NCBI GenBank assembly: GCA_964023275.1
Contig: OZ029915.1
Span: forward strand, 3,160,745 to 3,224,744
Source: Norana najaformis
Lineage: Eukaryota > Annelida > Clitellata > Crassiclitellata > Hormogastridae
Direction: 5' to 3'
DNA length: 64,000 nt
Positions 44,674 to 56,595 of the stretch are shown here, one piece after another (the first letter of the stretch is position 1; each line of letters starts with the position of its first letter). The notes under the pieces were generated by a model. It made no database searches. It saw only the letters and a list, made by a program, of their open reading frames with translations, and had not been told where the DNA came from. The translations under genes and the position numbers were made by a program.

Positions 44674-44904
44674 CAGGGGTGGATTTAGCTATAGGCGTAG
44701 GGGACGGTTCTACCCCCGTCCCTCTGGGTTATATCCCCCTATATTTTATACAGTTGGTTATACTTTTTATAAACCTTTATAGCACCAGGTAATATTTTAT
44801 ACCGCCCCCCTCAGACCAGACCCGTGCATGGTGGACTGCCAGAGTGTGGCATCCCTCTAGAAATGCTCTTGCCCCCCAGGGAAGCATTCCCGGAGCCGCC
44901 ACTG
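44674..44904. mobile_element. hAT-type MITE, 231 bp
   Basis: Ends CAGGGGTGGATTTAGC and (inverted) CAGTGGCGGCTCCGG, flanked by ATTTAACG (44666-44673) and ATGTAATG (44905-44912), six of eight bases identical. Non-coding. The CAGKGGYGG ends and 8-bp duplication place it in hAT. A SINE-tail motif (GGGCGCTATAGAAATTTAA) ends just at its left border. Confidence 0.75.
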
Positions 44905-44912
44905 ATGTAATG

Positions 44913-45714
44913 TTTCAGAAAAAGTCAAGGGAGCAGTCTGTAGCTGATAAATACGTTAAGGGCTGTATAGTCTGTAAATAATTTTCGAGTTGATGCCAAC
45001 GTTGACAGTTCCGGAGAGGGTTGTTAAGCTTCCGGGGTGTTTGGGGCGGAGCCTCGGTCACTGTCCATTTTACAGGAAATCAGGTAGGCAATGGAGGGGT
45101 AAACCGACCCTTAAAGGTTGAAAACCCTACACACGGCAAATAAGGTGTGCTGCCTCTCAGAGCTATCCGTCGATGCTGCCTAGAATTTGTTTAGTATAGC
45201 TTAAGTACCAGGATGCGTATGTCGCGCCCTCTGCTGATAAAATCAGGCAGGGTCTTCAAGTGGCAACCATGGTATGTAAGCAAGAGAGGTCTGTGTAGGC
45301 ATGTATTTATGTATGTGTGTATGTATGTGTGTATGTATGTGTGTATGTATGTGTGTATGTATGTGTGTATGTATGTGTGTATGTGTGTATGTATGTGTGT
45401 ATGTATGCGTGTATACAGGGGCCCGGGAGTCATGTTTTGACTCTCTGACGCCGAGGCAGGAGCATGCTCACACAACTTTTTTGGGCAACGGAGATATCTG
45501 CCTATGTGTTTGATGCTTGCTAAAGTAGTTATTGACTCATTGTGCTATGGACGCTTTTCATTGCTTCAATATCTAGTATAATAAACTTTTCCAATGGTTG
45601 TAAAAAATGACTAAAATATTCTTGTAGATTATAATGTATAATTTTATCCATCTTAGCTCTTTACTTCGCGGAATTTGGTTCACACAACTTTTAAGCACTT
45701 TCCGGGAGACTGTG
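44913..45714. other. Unrecognised, with a (GTAT)n tract
   Basis: A GTATGTAT/GTGTGTAT microsatellite at 45298-45415. The rest shows no gene. Confidence 0.5.
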
Positions 45715-45838
45715 TGTATGTATGTATGTTTGTATTATATGTATGTGTATGTATGTATGCGTGTGTATATGTGTGTGTATATGTGAATATGTGTTTGTAT
45801 GTATGTATGTATGTATGTATGCATGCATGTATGTATGG
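45715..45838. repeat. (TATG)n microsatellite
   Basis: Abuts the 5' end of LINE B. The open frames starting here (MYVCMYV) read into the LINE only by chance. Confidence 0.9.
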
Positions 45839-47981
45839 AAAGTACTGCATTTCCTTTTGATCATATCGCTGATGATGTTTTATTTGGTGATGGAATCTCG
45901 TCATTGTTGGAGGCTCCCCCTCAGTTATTCGTTCACTTGGATAAGCTAAAATTGGACCCACCGGATGAGAAAGAGCAACGGATGATTCTAAACAATTGCA
46001 AAGTGGATCCCGATGTTGACTACTACAGAAATAACCCATGCACGAGTTTTTATAAAACTCTGAATGATTTGGACCATAAGTCCCACTTCCTTTGCGATAC
46101 GTCCTTTAGTTTTATACATTTAAATTGTAGAAATCTTTCCTCAAAATAGCTGAAATTTTGATTATTTTTTCGCATCTCTCGATCTATGTCCTGGATTTAA
46201 CTGAAACCTGGCTTGATTCCGATATTGCTATTAACATAGCTATTCCGGGGTAGAAAGTTATATCCAAATGCAGAGCTACTGGTAGGGGGGAGGGGTTGCC
46301 TTTTTCATCAAGGAAGGTTTACGGTATAGGATCTTGGATTTGGCTGCACCTTTGACGTATGAGAGTATGTTAATAATTATTCCACAAGCTAAGGGTAAAG
46401 ACTCTATATTCGGGGTTATGTGCCGTCCTCCTGGATCTGCCCTTGGGCCTTTCAATAATGATTTTGAGCATCTACTAACATATTTATCAAGCACAAAAAA
46501 TTGTTACTTTACTTGGTGAATACAATACCGACCTTTTAAGGACTACGGAACATGCCTTGACACGTAACTTCTTTAACATTCTTACTTCATATCATTTCCT
46601 CCCTTCCATACTTCGACCTACGCGAATCACCACTTCCACAGCCTCCTTAATTTTTGATAATATATTTACCAATATCCGAGCGCTATTTTCAGACTCGTGC
46701 ATTTTCATAACTGATATCTCTGACCACCTGCTCATTACTGCATGGGTGATTTATGTCCAATCTCCATAAATATTCAGCCTTTGCACAGAGAAAAGTTAAT
46801 TACTGATGAATCAAAAGCACAGTTCCACTTACTGTTAGAAAGGATGATCTGGACCTCTGTATTTTCAGCGGGTGATAATCACGACCCCTAACTGGCGTAT
46901 ACGTTTTTTGCAGAAATAAATAAAATATTAAATAAGTATAAGGAAGCGTACAATACAGCTGTGCCAATTATACCACGCTTGGTTTCTCGAAATAAGCTAC
47001 CATGTCAACCGTGGATGATACCGGCACTATTAAAATCGTGTAGAAAAAAATCTAAACTGTATTTAAAATATCCCACGGATATATAAATTTTATAAAATAG
47101 CGTAATAAATTTAAGCCGATTAGAATTTCAGCCGAACGCCAATACTACATGTATTCTGACAAATTCGCCCAATGCGGAAGTAATATCCGCATGATCTGGA
47201 ATATAGTTCGATCACTGCTTAAATCAGGCGACCTTGACAAAAAAGGTGGATTGCATTGATATCAACGGGTTAATTGTCGATTATGCTAATTTTTATTGCG
47301 AATAAATTTAACGATTTTTTTTACTAATATTGGCCACTCCTTAACACACAAAATTCCAACATCCAAAATGTCTTCAAAATTTTATGAAAAGCCCTTCGTT
47401 GCAGTCTCTTGGTCTACGCCCGACATCAACTGATGAACTTCTTATTTTGTCAAATTTATTCAAAGTTCCGATGGCATTCATCCGTATTTAGCTGGCCCCA
47501 CAATTGATTTTATAACCTCACCACTAGCTGAAATAATCAATGTTCATTTTTAACTGGTGATGTTCTTGATGGAATAAAAGTCGCAAAGGTACTTCCAATT
47601 TTCAAGTCATGGGGTAAAAAGAAAATGTTAATAATTATAGACCAATAGCTATACTTCAATTCTTTTCTAAATGTTGTGAAAAGGTAATGTATGAGCGTCT
47701 GTATGATTATATTACCAAGACCAATATACTTTATCCAAACCAATGTGGTTTTCAATCTGGTCGTTCAACTTCTATAGCGCTGCTGGACATGCATGATAAA
47801 ATTTCTCAAACAATTGACAATAATGAATTTTATGTTATTTTTTTTGATCTAGCAAAAGCTTTCGATACTGTGAACCATCCGATCTTACGTAAGAAGCTAG
47901 AATTTTACGGGGTTTAAAAATCAACTTAGTAATAGACAACAGTGGGTTTTATGTAATAGATCATTGTCTGATATGAAATCT

Positions 47982-48015
47982 TCGGCCTCGGCCGTGTTAC
48001 GGCGCTATATAAATT

Positions 48016-48074
<59 letters not shown>
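47982..48074 (+). mobile_element. SINE/LINE 3' end with (ATT)n inside LINE B RT
   Basis: AAATCT at 47976-47981 and 48075-48080 flank TCGGCCTCGGCCGTGTTACG, GCGCTATATAAATTG and (ATT)n. Removing it rejoins the RT motif IKSIQCGVPQ. The body matches 17655-17700. Confidence 0.85.
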
Positions 48075-48076
<2 letters not shown>

Positions 48077-48880
48077 ATCTATTCAGTGTGGAGTACCTCA
48101 AGGATTAATCTTAGGTCTTTGTTGTTCTTACTATACATAAATGACCTTAAGAACTCATCAAGAATTTTTCATTTTGTTCTTCTCGCCGATGATACAAATG
48201 TCTTCTTATCTAACAAATATGTGAATGCTTCGTTTGCATCTGTTTATAGAGAACTTGAATTAATTGCTGACTGGTTTCAGGCTAATAGGTTATCCCTTAA
48301 TCTCAATAAGACAAACTTTATACTATTTTGTTCACATAAAAAATTATCTCCACTCAAAACCTCTAAATTTATATTGACAATCACAAAATTGCACAAGTAA
48401 CTTCTTGTAAATTTCTTGTTGTCTTCATTGATAGTCACTTTACATGGAAAATACATATAATGCAAATCTAAAAAAATTGCTAAAAGTATGGGTGTATTGA
48501 ATCGTATTCAATATGTTCTGCCCCAATTTATACTGCTTAATCTGTATTATTCACTCATCTATCCATATCTCTCCTATATTGCAACCTTATTTGGAATTCC
48601 AGTTATCCTTCTCGATTAAAAAGGCTTAGCAATACTACAACGACGTGTCGTTAGAATTGTTGCTAAGCAGTATCATGGTCTTGATACCGATAGCATTTTC
48701 TCTGCATTAAAAATTCGAAAAACAGAATCGATAAAAATATTTCAAATTGCTGAGTTTATGCTTCGATATGAGCAGAAGTCTATTCCTCGAATGTTTAATG
48801 GTTTTTTCTTGCGCTCCTCTGAATTTCATACCTAGTCTACTAGATCGCAAACTAAGTTTCTTACTATCTATGTCCGAATG

Positions 48881-49304
48881 TATAGTGGCAAAGCATTCCT
48901 TATCAGCGGTCCAATGCATTTAATGTCGAAATACATATATTTGTTCGGACATCATCATCATGGTCCATGGGCCGAGAGCCCGTAGGTGTCCACTGCATGC
49001 ATTGTCACTTGTCTCCACAGTTCCCGATCTTGCGCTGTTCTTATCAAGGCGTGTAAGTCTTGCTTACACCAATCCCTTATATCATCTGGGAGTGGACAGA
49101 TGATATAAGGGATTGGTGTAAGCAAGACTTGCACGCCTTGATAAGAACAGCGCAAGATCGGGAACTGTGGAGACAAGTGACAATGCATGCAGTGGACACC
49201 TACCGGCTCTCGGCCCATGGACCATGATGATGATGTCCGAACAAATATATGTATCTCGACATTAAATGCATTGGACCGCCGACAAGGAATGCTTTGCCAC
49301 TATA
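48881..49304. repeat. 424-bp palindrome: LINE R end plus target copied in reverse
   Basis: Arms 48881-49088 and 49097-49304 are each 208 bp, with an 8-bp centre (GGAGTGGA). I count five mismatches and no gaps between the arms. The inner 135-140 bp of each arm is the LINE R 3' end with its (ATG)n tail; the outer about 70 bp is LINE B target sequence. TGTCCGAA at 48871-48878 and 49234-49241 looks like the insertion's target duplication. Confidence 0.95.
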
Positions 49305-49640
49305 TATATTCAACAGTTGCCTTCTCTGCAGTTATTTAAACAAAAACTGCGTAAATTTCTGAATGATGAATTACAAGTGTTGTATGTATATCTTAAATTG
49401 ATTTAATTTGATTTTTTTCTCTTTTTTGTTGTTTTGCTTTGTAGGTCATGTTTATGACCTTATAATTTTCATAGTTAAGATTTAAAATGTATATATAACA
49501 ACGTCGCCATTGGTATTGCATATTAATATTATTAAATAAGCGGGACCTCTAGTCCATTCTGGGTCTACCCCTTGTTCCCGATAACCTGACCATGTTTCAT
49601 GTTAAATTTGTAATTTGGTTGTTGTCAATTTCATTTTAGG

Positions 49641-49845
49641 ATCAACCAATTTTATGTTAATGCGCTGATGCTCCTCAGGTCTAAACTAAAGACGCATCTC
49701 TTTCAACTAGCTTACCCATCGTAGTCTGGCTTCTGTTTACCCTCATCATGATTTTGGGGTGCAATTTTGACTTAGAGCCGCCATCGACTGATGCCTTGTG
49801 CATTATAATAACGGCGCTATAGAAGTCTTTAGATTAGATTAGATG
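49641..49845 (+). mobile_element. LINE C-terminus with SINE-like (TTAGA)n tail
   Basis: The frame reads LRSKLKTHLFQLAYPS then a stop, the last residues of a CR1/L2-type ORF. Then GCCATCGACTGATGCC, ATAACGGCGCTATAGAAGTC and AGATTAGATTAGA. Shows that this 3' block belongs to a LINE. Confidence 0.7.
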
Positions 49846-49859
49846 CTTCGACGAGCACA

Positions 49860-50100
49860 TAGCTGTGTGGAAGCATAGAGGTCTAAAAATGCGGCGCTCC
49901 CAACCATCAACCGGGACAGTACCAGTCGGTGGGCGTTATGTCCGTCCGATGCCAATGCTGCACGGGTTGTCGCCAACGATCTCGCTCAGTCGATGGGTGT
50001 ATGGCGTGTTAACAAATGCATAACTTATTTATTCATTGACTCACTCACTCACTGACCGACAGACCGACTGACCGACTCACTCACTCACTCGTCATTCCCG
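49860..50100 (+). mobile_element. Retroelement 3' end with (CTCA)/(GACC) tail
   Basis: Second copy of the 1867-1985 element (CTCGCTCAGTCGATGG, GTGTTAACAAATGC), with about 110 additional 5' bases containing GTCGGTGGGCGTTATGTCC. Tail is CTCACTCACTGACCGAC. Confidence 0.55.
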
Positions 50101-50684
50101 ATCCTCAAATCAACACGGATCACGAACTCTGAACGTGGTATCAATTGTCAATATTGTTCTACGTGTGTGTGAGGGCAGAACCAGTGGATGGCGCTTCCAG
50201 CTTTTTGAATGTCATTGCCTTTCTAAACGAACTCTGATACTAATTAAGCTTATAAAGAGTTGCAGTTTAAATGTACAAATATTAACATTTGATATTAAGC
50301 ACCGTTGCCTTCCCCCAATCACCCAAGTTAAGCAACTTTGATCCCGGTTCTACGGATTGACCCAATTAAACGTTTTTTTTTAATCCTCAGTTTAACTACA
50401 TCTCATGGCATCAAAGGCCGTTGACGTCATATCACAAATCAGCAATTTCACAAACAAATAATCTACACATTAAACTATTCAGTTAGTTAACACATTTGCT
50501 TTTTAAACTACACAAATAGCTAACATCAGTGGGCTGCAATTTCAATTACTAACTAGGTGTATGTGAAAGAAAAATTTAATTCAGATTTAACGTTTATGAG
50601 CGACATTTCAATATATAGCGTCGGTTGAATGCATTGTAAAGGAGAGCATTTTTTATCCACATAAACACTGTTTCACAACATCTT
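50101..50684. other. Unrecognised, with one core-repeat scrap
   Basis: 50388-50432 (AGTTTAACTACATCTCATGG, CATCAAAGGCCGTTGACGTC) is a 5' piece of the core repeat; its TGACGTCA is a perfect CRE palindrome. No gene. Confidence 0.5.
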
Positions 50685-50860
50685 CCACCGTAGCCTGTCT
50701 GACTGTCTGACTTTTGGATATTGACCCAGAACCGAACCCTTTTGCCTATTGATTTTGTTTTGACTGAGCGCATGTGAATAAGCTGGTTCCCGCGACTTAG
50801 CTTTTGCTGGGCGCTGAAGAAATCCCGAGTTTACGATTACGATTACGATCTTGCGGCTGT
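50685..50860 (+). mobile_element. Hexamer repeat, plus strand
   Basis: ACCGTAGCCTGTCTGACTG, CCTATTGATTTTGTTTTGAC, GTTCCCGCGACTTAGCTTTT, TGGGCGCTGAAGAAATC, then ATTACGATTACGAT. Confidence 0.8.
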
Positions 50861-51397
50861 TAACGCCCTTGACGACAACCCTAAATATATAATGAATTTG
50901 GTGAATCGTCGTAATTAATTTTATATAGCTAGGTTAAAACGTTTAAAAGGTGTCTAAAGAGAGCAGTCTTTCATTCAGTGTTTAAGGACATCTTGCGGCT
51001 GCCAGCGCCGTTGACGACGACTTTACCTTAATTCTACGTGTGGCCGAAAAGCAAAATAAATAAGCAAAAGATTTTCGTCTTTTTAAATACCTCTGTTACT
51101 TATTTATCTCCTTTGGTTTGAACCTGTTAAAAGATCAAATGGGGCATGATTGGATCGCCCTCGCTTCTATTTTTGCTATTTACCATTTTGAACTAGTCAA
51201 ACTCAAGCAGGTTGACGTGTTTCCTTTATGAAGTGTCGAGCCAGACTCACACATCCGGTCTATTAAAGGAAATCGCCGATCCAGTGCGCATGGGCGACAC
51301 ACAGTCTTTGGTCATTTTTTCAAATATAGCGCATTTCTTATATTTATTCCGGGTTTTGTTATATCCTCGTTTAATATCATCTATCCACCGAACCGTA
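50861..51397. other. Core-repeat traces, otherwise unrecognised
   Basis: CTTGCGGCTGTTAACGCC near 50850 and ACATCTTGCGGCTGCCAGCG with CGTTGACGACGAC at 50988-51025 are diverged core-repeat copies. GTGTCTAAAGAGAGCAGTC echoes the spacer of the 31.4-kb cluster. Confidence 0.5.
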
Positions 51398-51645
51398 ATC
51401 GTAATCGCAAACTCGAGATTTCTTTAGCGCCCAACGAAAGATAAGTCGTGGGAACCCGCTTATTCACTGGCGCTCAGTCAAAACAAAATCGATAGGCAGG
51501 AAGAGTTCGGTTCCAAGTCAAGATCTAAGAGTCAGGCAGGCAGGCAGTCAGACGGCTATGGTGGATATGTTTGGAATTGAACCGGAAAGTGAGATAAGGG
51601 GAAGAGGAAGAATCAGGATAGGATTTGTGGAAGAGGAGTGAGCCT
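51398..51645 (-). mobile_element. Hexamer repeat, minus strand
   Basis: Starts GTAATCGTAATCGCAAAC, then GCGCCCAACGAAAGATAAG, CAAAACAAAATCGATAGGC, and continues into GATAAGGGGAAGAGGAAGAA, the segment just upstream of the tail, also seen at 63655. Confidence 0.8.
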
Positions 51646-52729
51646 TGTCTTCCTTTGCTGATCTTTCGTATCTTACATGCAATGCACTGTGTGGGATTCG
51701 GTCAGTTCGGAATTCTTTCCATATATGGGACGAAACCATCAAAAACTTCGCTGAACGACATCACCTAAGCAGGGTTGTTTGCATATCCAGTGATTATCGT
51801 ATTTCATCGTTCTGGGTTTTGAGAATCTTGCGATTTTCCGTAGCCAACTAACTTCTGTTCCGAGTATTCTATTTCATCTTGCTTTCCCAGTGTCTAGCAT
51901 TCTGATCCATATAGAGAGAGATGGATTCTGTCATCTTTTAAATCGCTTGTTAAGACTCACTACTTTACCCTGGCTTTTGCATGATTTTATCTTGGCCCAT
52001 AGAGAAGATATCTATCCGCACCTCTGTATCATTGCGCGCGTAACAAGTGCTTCAAATAAATTAATAAATTAATTAATTAATTGTCTGATATATTCTTATT
52101 CTTTTTTCTTTATTTCTTCGAAATTAGGTATTCAACATTTGCTTAATTTGTTAATCATTTACCCAAATGTTTGTGATATGCATCCAATTCTTCTTTCTGC
52201 TTTTTGCTACGGTTAATTAACCTCCGAGATATAGACGAATTGATCTACCCCCATTAATACGTAAATACATGAATATGCAAATATAGAATATGGAATATAC
52301 CCAGAAATTATATGAATAAATCTTTAATATAGTCATAGTATAGCCTATATTTCTGGTCTATTTGAGAAATTGTTATTTATACCAAATAACACAATTTATT
52401 ATATACATATATGTATAGGTTTATAAGTGTCTAATTAGATGGGGAAAATAGACAACAAAACAAGTAAAAACGATTAATGATAATTTAATCAACAGAGGCA
52501 TGCAGTTGAGGGAGCGGATAAATGTTGCGTCGAGAATCTGATATTAACTGGATGATTGTATTAGCCAGCATATTTAATGTACATATATTGGCAACTCTGT
52601 ACATATGTACGTAAATATGCCTATGCACTAATATCACGTGATAAAGGTAATATGTATGAAGGCATGGTTGATTCTCTATGTATGAATGCATATAAATATA
52701 CATGTATGCACAGGAGTGTGTGCATGCAC
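51646..52729. other. No gene; one short SINE tail
   Basis: 52010-52085 (TATCCGCACCTCTG, GCGCGTAACAAGTGCTTCAA, ATAAATTAATTAA) matches the insertion in LINE A at 10935-11005. The rest is unrecognised and AT-rich. Confidence 0.5.
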
Positions 52730-52866
52730 ATATGGATGTATGTATATATGTATGTATGTATGTATGGATAGATGTATGGATGTATGTATGTATATATGTA
52801 TGCATGGATGTATGTATGTATGTATGTATGGATGGATGGATGGATGTATGGATGGATGTATGTATG

Positions 52867-52897
<31 letters not shown>

Positions 52898-53045
52898 GGT
52901 TGGATGGATGTACGTATGGATGAACGGATGGTTGTAGGATGGATGTATATATAAATGTATGTACGTATGGATGTATGTATGTACGTAGCTATGTATGTAT
53001 GTTTGCATGGATGGAAGTATGTATGCATTCATGTGTGTATGTATG
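52730..53045. repeat. (TATG)n / (GATG)n microsatellite, about 315 bp
   Basis: GTATGTATGGATG blocks. Open frames on both strands (MYVCMY, YIHTYI) are artefacts. Confidence 0.95.
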
Positions 53046-53930
<885 letters not shown>

Positions 53931-53950
<20 letters not shown>

Positions 53951-54058
53951 ACATACACATATACATACATACATACATACATACATACATACATACATGC
54001 ATACTTGAATGTATGTGTATGTATGTGTGTGCATGTATGCATATATGTATATATGTTG
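53931..54058. repeat. (CATA)n / (TATG)n microsatellite
   Basis: ACATACATAC changing to GTATGTGTAT at about 54010, that is, the motif switches strand half way. Confidence 0.9.
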
Positions 54059-54129
54059 CAGCGTCTCACCTCCATATTAATATTTCGGCTCTCAATCCGT
54101 TTTTTCTGCAACATTTCCATTTTCTTCAG

Positions 54130-54745
54130 ACTCTTGATTGCCTTTTCATTTATTGTCTCTCTATTTCCAAAATTTTCAACTTACTCTTCAGAGTCAAGGT
54201 GCGTTTTTCCATTCATACCATGATTCACTCTTGCATCCTCTTTTGAAACCCAGAATCTTTTCTCAAGCCCATTATGACTGTGTTGCTCTATCTCTCCTAC
54301 TCTGCATCAATTGCCCAACGTTCGTGGCTGATGCTGTCGTAATACTTCTCCGCCCTCCCGTCACCTCATCCTTAAAATTTGGAAATCGCTTCATAGCCGT
54401 AGCTGCCCCACCCCTCTGGGATAAACTCCCGCCAGAATTACGACAATTATCTGATCCATCATACGAACTCACCAACACTTCACCTCTTTCAGTTTCTGCG
54501 CAGGTCTTTCACTCAAGACTGAAAACACTTCTTTTCCAAAAATCTTATCCTGATTCTTCCTCTTCCCCTTATCTCTCTTCTCGCTTCAATTTCAAACACC
54601 ATCCAACGTAGCCGTCCGACTGTCTGACTGCCTGACCCCTGGATCTTGACCTGGAACCGAACCCTTTTGCCTATCGATTTTGTTTTGACTGAGCGCATGT
54701 GAATAAGATGGTCCCCGCGACTTAGCTTTCGTTGTAATATCTTTG
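54130..54745 (+). mobile_element. Hexamer-repeat LINE, C-terminus and 3' end
   Basis: The 157-codon frame 54138-54611 reads FGNRFIAVAAPPLWDKLPPE, then FHSRLKTLLFQKSYPD. This is the F.V..P.LWN.LP..LR...FK..LKT.LF block of CR1/L2-type LINEs. It runs on into the hexamer-repeat 3' end (CGTAGCCGTCCGACTGTCTG, TTTTGCCTATCGATTTTG), so this tail family is a LINE. It stops at TTTCGTTGTAATATC, missing the last GGCGC-(ATTACG)n part. Confidence 0.75.
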
Positions 54746-54867
54746 TCGATATAGATGCGTGCGTCATGCGGACCTGATAAACCAGGAACCGGTTTCAGAT
54801 GTCGAGTTCCGTTACTGATTTCAATGCATCGATGGCGATACAGAAAAAAATATTTAGATCAGTAGCT

Positions 54868-55125
54868 TAGTGACTGACTGACTGACTGACTGACTGACTG
54901 ACTGACTGGTTGTTGCCTCGTAACCGGAGGGTCGCGGGTTCGAATCTGTCTCAAGCCACTGCGTAGCGACCTTGGACAAGTTGCTCACCCACAATTGTCT
55001 GCGAGGAAGGCAACTGAAAACCACCTCACTCATTTCATCCCCGGGCGGCATAAAGCCAAAGGACCTGTCTTCGGGCAGAGAACTCATCATTATCATCATC
55101 ATCATCATCAACAACAACAACAACG
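54868..55125 (+). mobile_element. SINE S2, plus-strand copy with (GACT)n head
   Basis: GTAACCGGAGGGTCGCGGGT, TTCGAATC (box B), CACCCACAATTGTCTGCGAG, CTTCGGGCAGAGAACTC, then (ATC)n(AAC)n. Upstream of box B the box A seen in the 19.6-kb copy is replaced by nine GACT units. Confidence 0.85.
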
Positions 55126-55320
55126 TCACATTTGGTCTCACTTGCTGGACTCGTCTCCCTCGAGAATTGCGACTTGAGCTCCTTTTTCTCCCCCTCTCAG
55201 TGTTCCGCAGAAGACTGTACTGTTTAACAGTGATTTTCCCTTTTCGGGTCGGAAGCACCTCTGTTGAGCTTAAGAGGCGCTTTATAAATCTCAAATTACA
55301 ATTACAATTCGATTGAGATT
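55126..55320 (+). mobile_element. LINE C-terminus with (ATTACA)n tail
   Basis: The frame reads FGLTCWTRLPRELRLE, then SVFRRRLYCLTVIFPF, the WN.LP..LR...FRR.L end block, and closes with GAGCTTAAGAGGCGCTTTAT and ATTACAATTACA. Same 3' block as SINE S1. Confidence 0.7.
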
Positions 55321-56024
55321 TTAAAGAACTGTTAAATTTATGCATTGGGTCATTCATGCATTACAATCAAATCGATCAAACCCGTTACTTATGGAAAGAT
55401 CGATAGCTAAAGACGCAAAGTGTCATTTCAAATAATCACATTTTGATATGCCATACCAACAGACATGCGCATGTCTACGTCACCTAAATTATGAAACATA
55501 AGTACGTAACATATATTGACCGTCACAGCTAATATATGTTATGTTATGTCATGGTTTGTTAAGATGTTATGTTATGTCTCGATGTGTTATGTTCTTTAAT
55601 TTTATATCGGATGTGTTAACTTATGTTATGTTGTGATGTGTTACGCCATGTTAGGTCATGTTATGTGAACGCTTATATAACATAAATATATTAGCAGCTT
55701 ATATGTACATATACAAAGCTATATATACTGTGTGTATATATATTTTTTTCTTTCCTTATCATTTTTTCTAGCTACTCGCGTCTTTGGACATAAATTCATA
55801 AAGTAGCGCGATATAGGTATGTGATTAATAATAATAATTATAATTATAATATTAATTAATATTTATTTATTTATTTATTTATGCACATAGATGTGAAATT
55901 ATACAGGTTTGAGCATTATCATTGCCATTTCCAAGTCTGATGAAACTGTTCGTCTTTGATCTATTAGACACCCGCAAAAAGTCATCAGGAGATCTTATAA
56001 ATAAAAAAGAGAAATTATTCAATC
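55321..56024. other. Unrecognised; TTATG tandem run
   Basis: 55500-55690 is a loose repeat of GTTATGTTATGT and GATGTGTTA. 55830-55880 is ATTA/TTTA-rich. No gene. Confidence 0.5.
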
Positions 56025-56145
56025 AAACTCCGCCAATGCCTTGTTTGGGGGTAGTGCCAGTCCCATGCCTGGATAAAGGAGGAGGGCGACGGCAACGGCC
56101 TTGGATGCCATAAGCTGTCGTTAAACTGTGGAACTAATTATTCAA
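56025..56145 (-). repeat. Core repeat, full minus-strand copy
   Basis: CTCCGCCAATGCCTTGTTTG, GGTAGTGCCAGTCCCATGCC, GGAGGAGGGCGACGGCAACG, GCCATAAGCTGTCGTTAAAC. Confidence 0.85.
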
Positions 56146-56595
56146 TCCTTGTAAATACTCAGTGCATGACAACACCCTCACAAAGGCGGTAAAAATTAAA
56201 AACTGAGATTAGTGTAACACTGGAATTGGCTTGAAATGCTTAAGAATTAGGTGAAAACCGAATGTTTCTATCACAAATAGTAAAAATTAGAATTTTGTAA
56301 AGATCTAGGTGACATGCGTGGCCACTTTTAAGATATCGTGAGTTAAGTTTACCATAACTATGACTCAACGTAAACCGCTGTGCCCTGGGGATTGTGATTA
56401 TTTATGAGAATAGTAAATTGGAGCGTATTCACGTGCCTCTGAGGTTGCCAACAATAAAACCTCCATAAAATACCCGTTAAAAATATTGATATGACTGGTT
56501 GATTTCCATAATAATCGATGTACAATCGTTCAAATTAAGGCACAAAGGCACGTGCTTAATTAAGCTTTTGTTCCACGCCATCATAATACGTAAGT
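56146..56595. other. No recognised feature
   Basis: No coding frame or repeat match seen. Confidence 0.5.

Larger units (their letters stand above)
45840..49640 (+). mobile_element. LINE B (CR1-like), nearly complete, decayed
   Basis: In order: the patch after the PHD-like finger (FPFDHIADDVLF), a linker (LKLDPPDEKEQRMILNNCKV), the endonuclease start (FSFIHLNCRNLSSK) near 46110, endonuclease VMCRPPGSALGPF near 46420, PTRITTSTASLIFDNIF and TDISDHLLITAWV at 46610-46750, RT NQCGFQSGRSTSIALLDM and FFDLAKAFDTVNHPILRKKL at 47740-47900, the catalytic block LLADDTNVFLS near 48180, ANRLSLNLNKTNF, then the C-terminus. The ADD triad of the RT is present. Frameshifts, a SINE at 47982 and a palindrome at 48881 disrupt it. 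The 3' end matches 11488-11705. Confidence 0.85.

Noticed and set aside
48881..49304. Palindrome as an assembly or amplification chimera
   Set aside because: The arms differ at five positions and are flanked by an 8-bp duplication; a chimera would give identical arms and no duplication.
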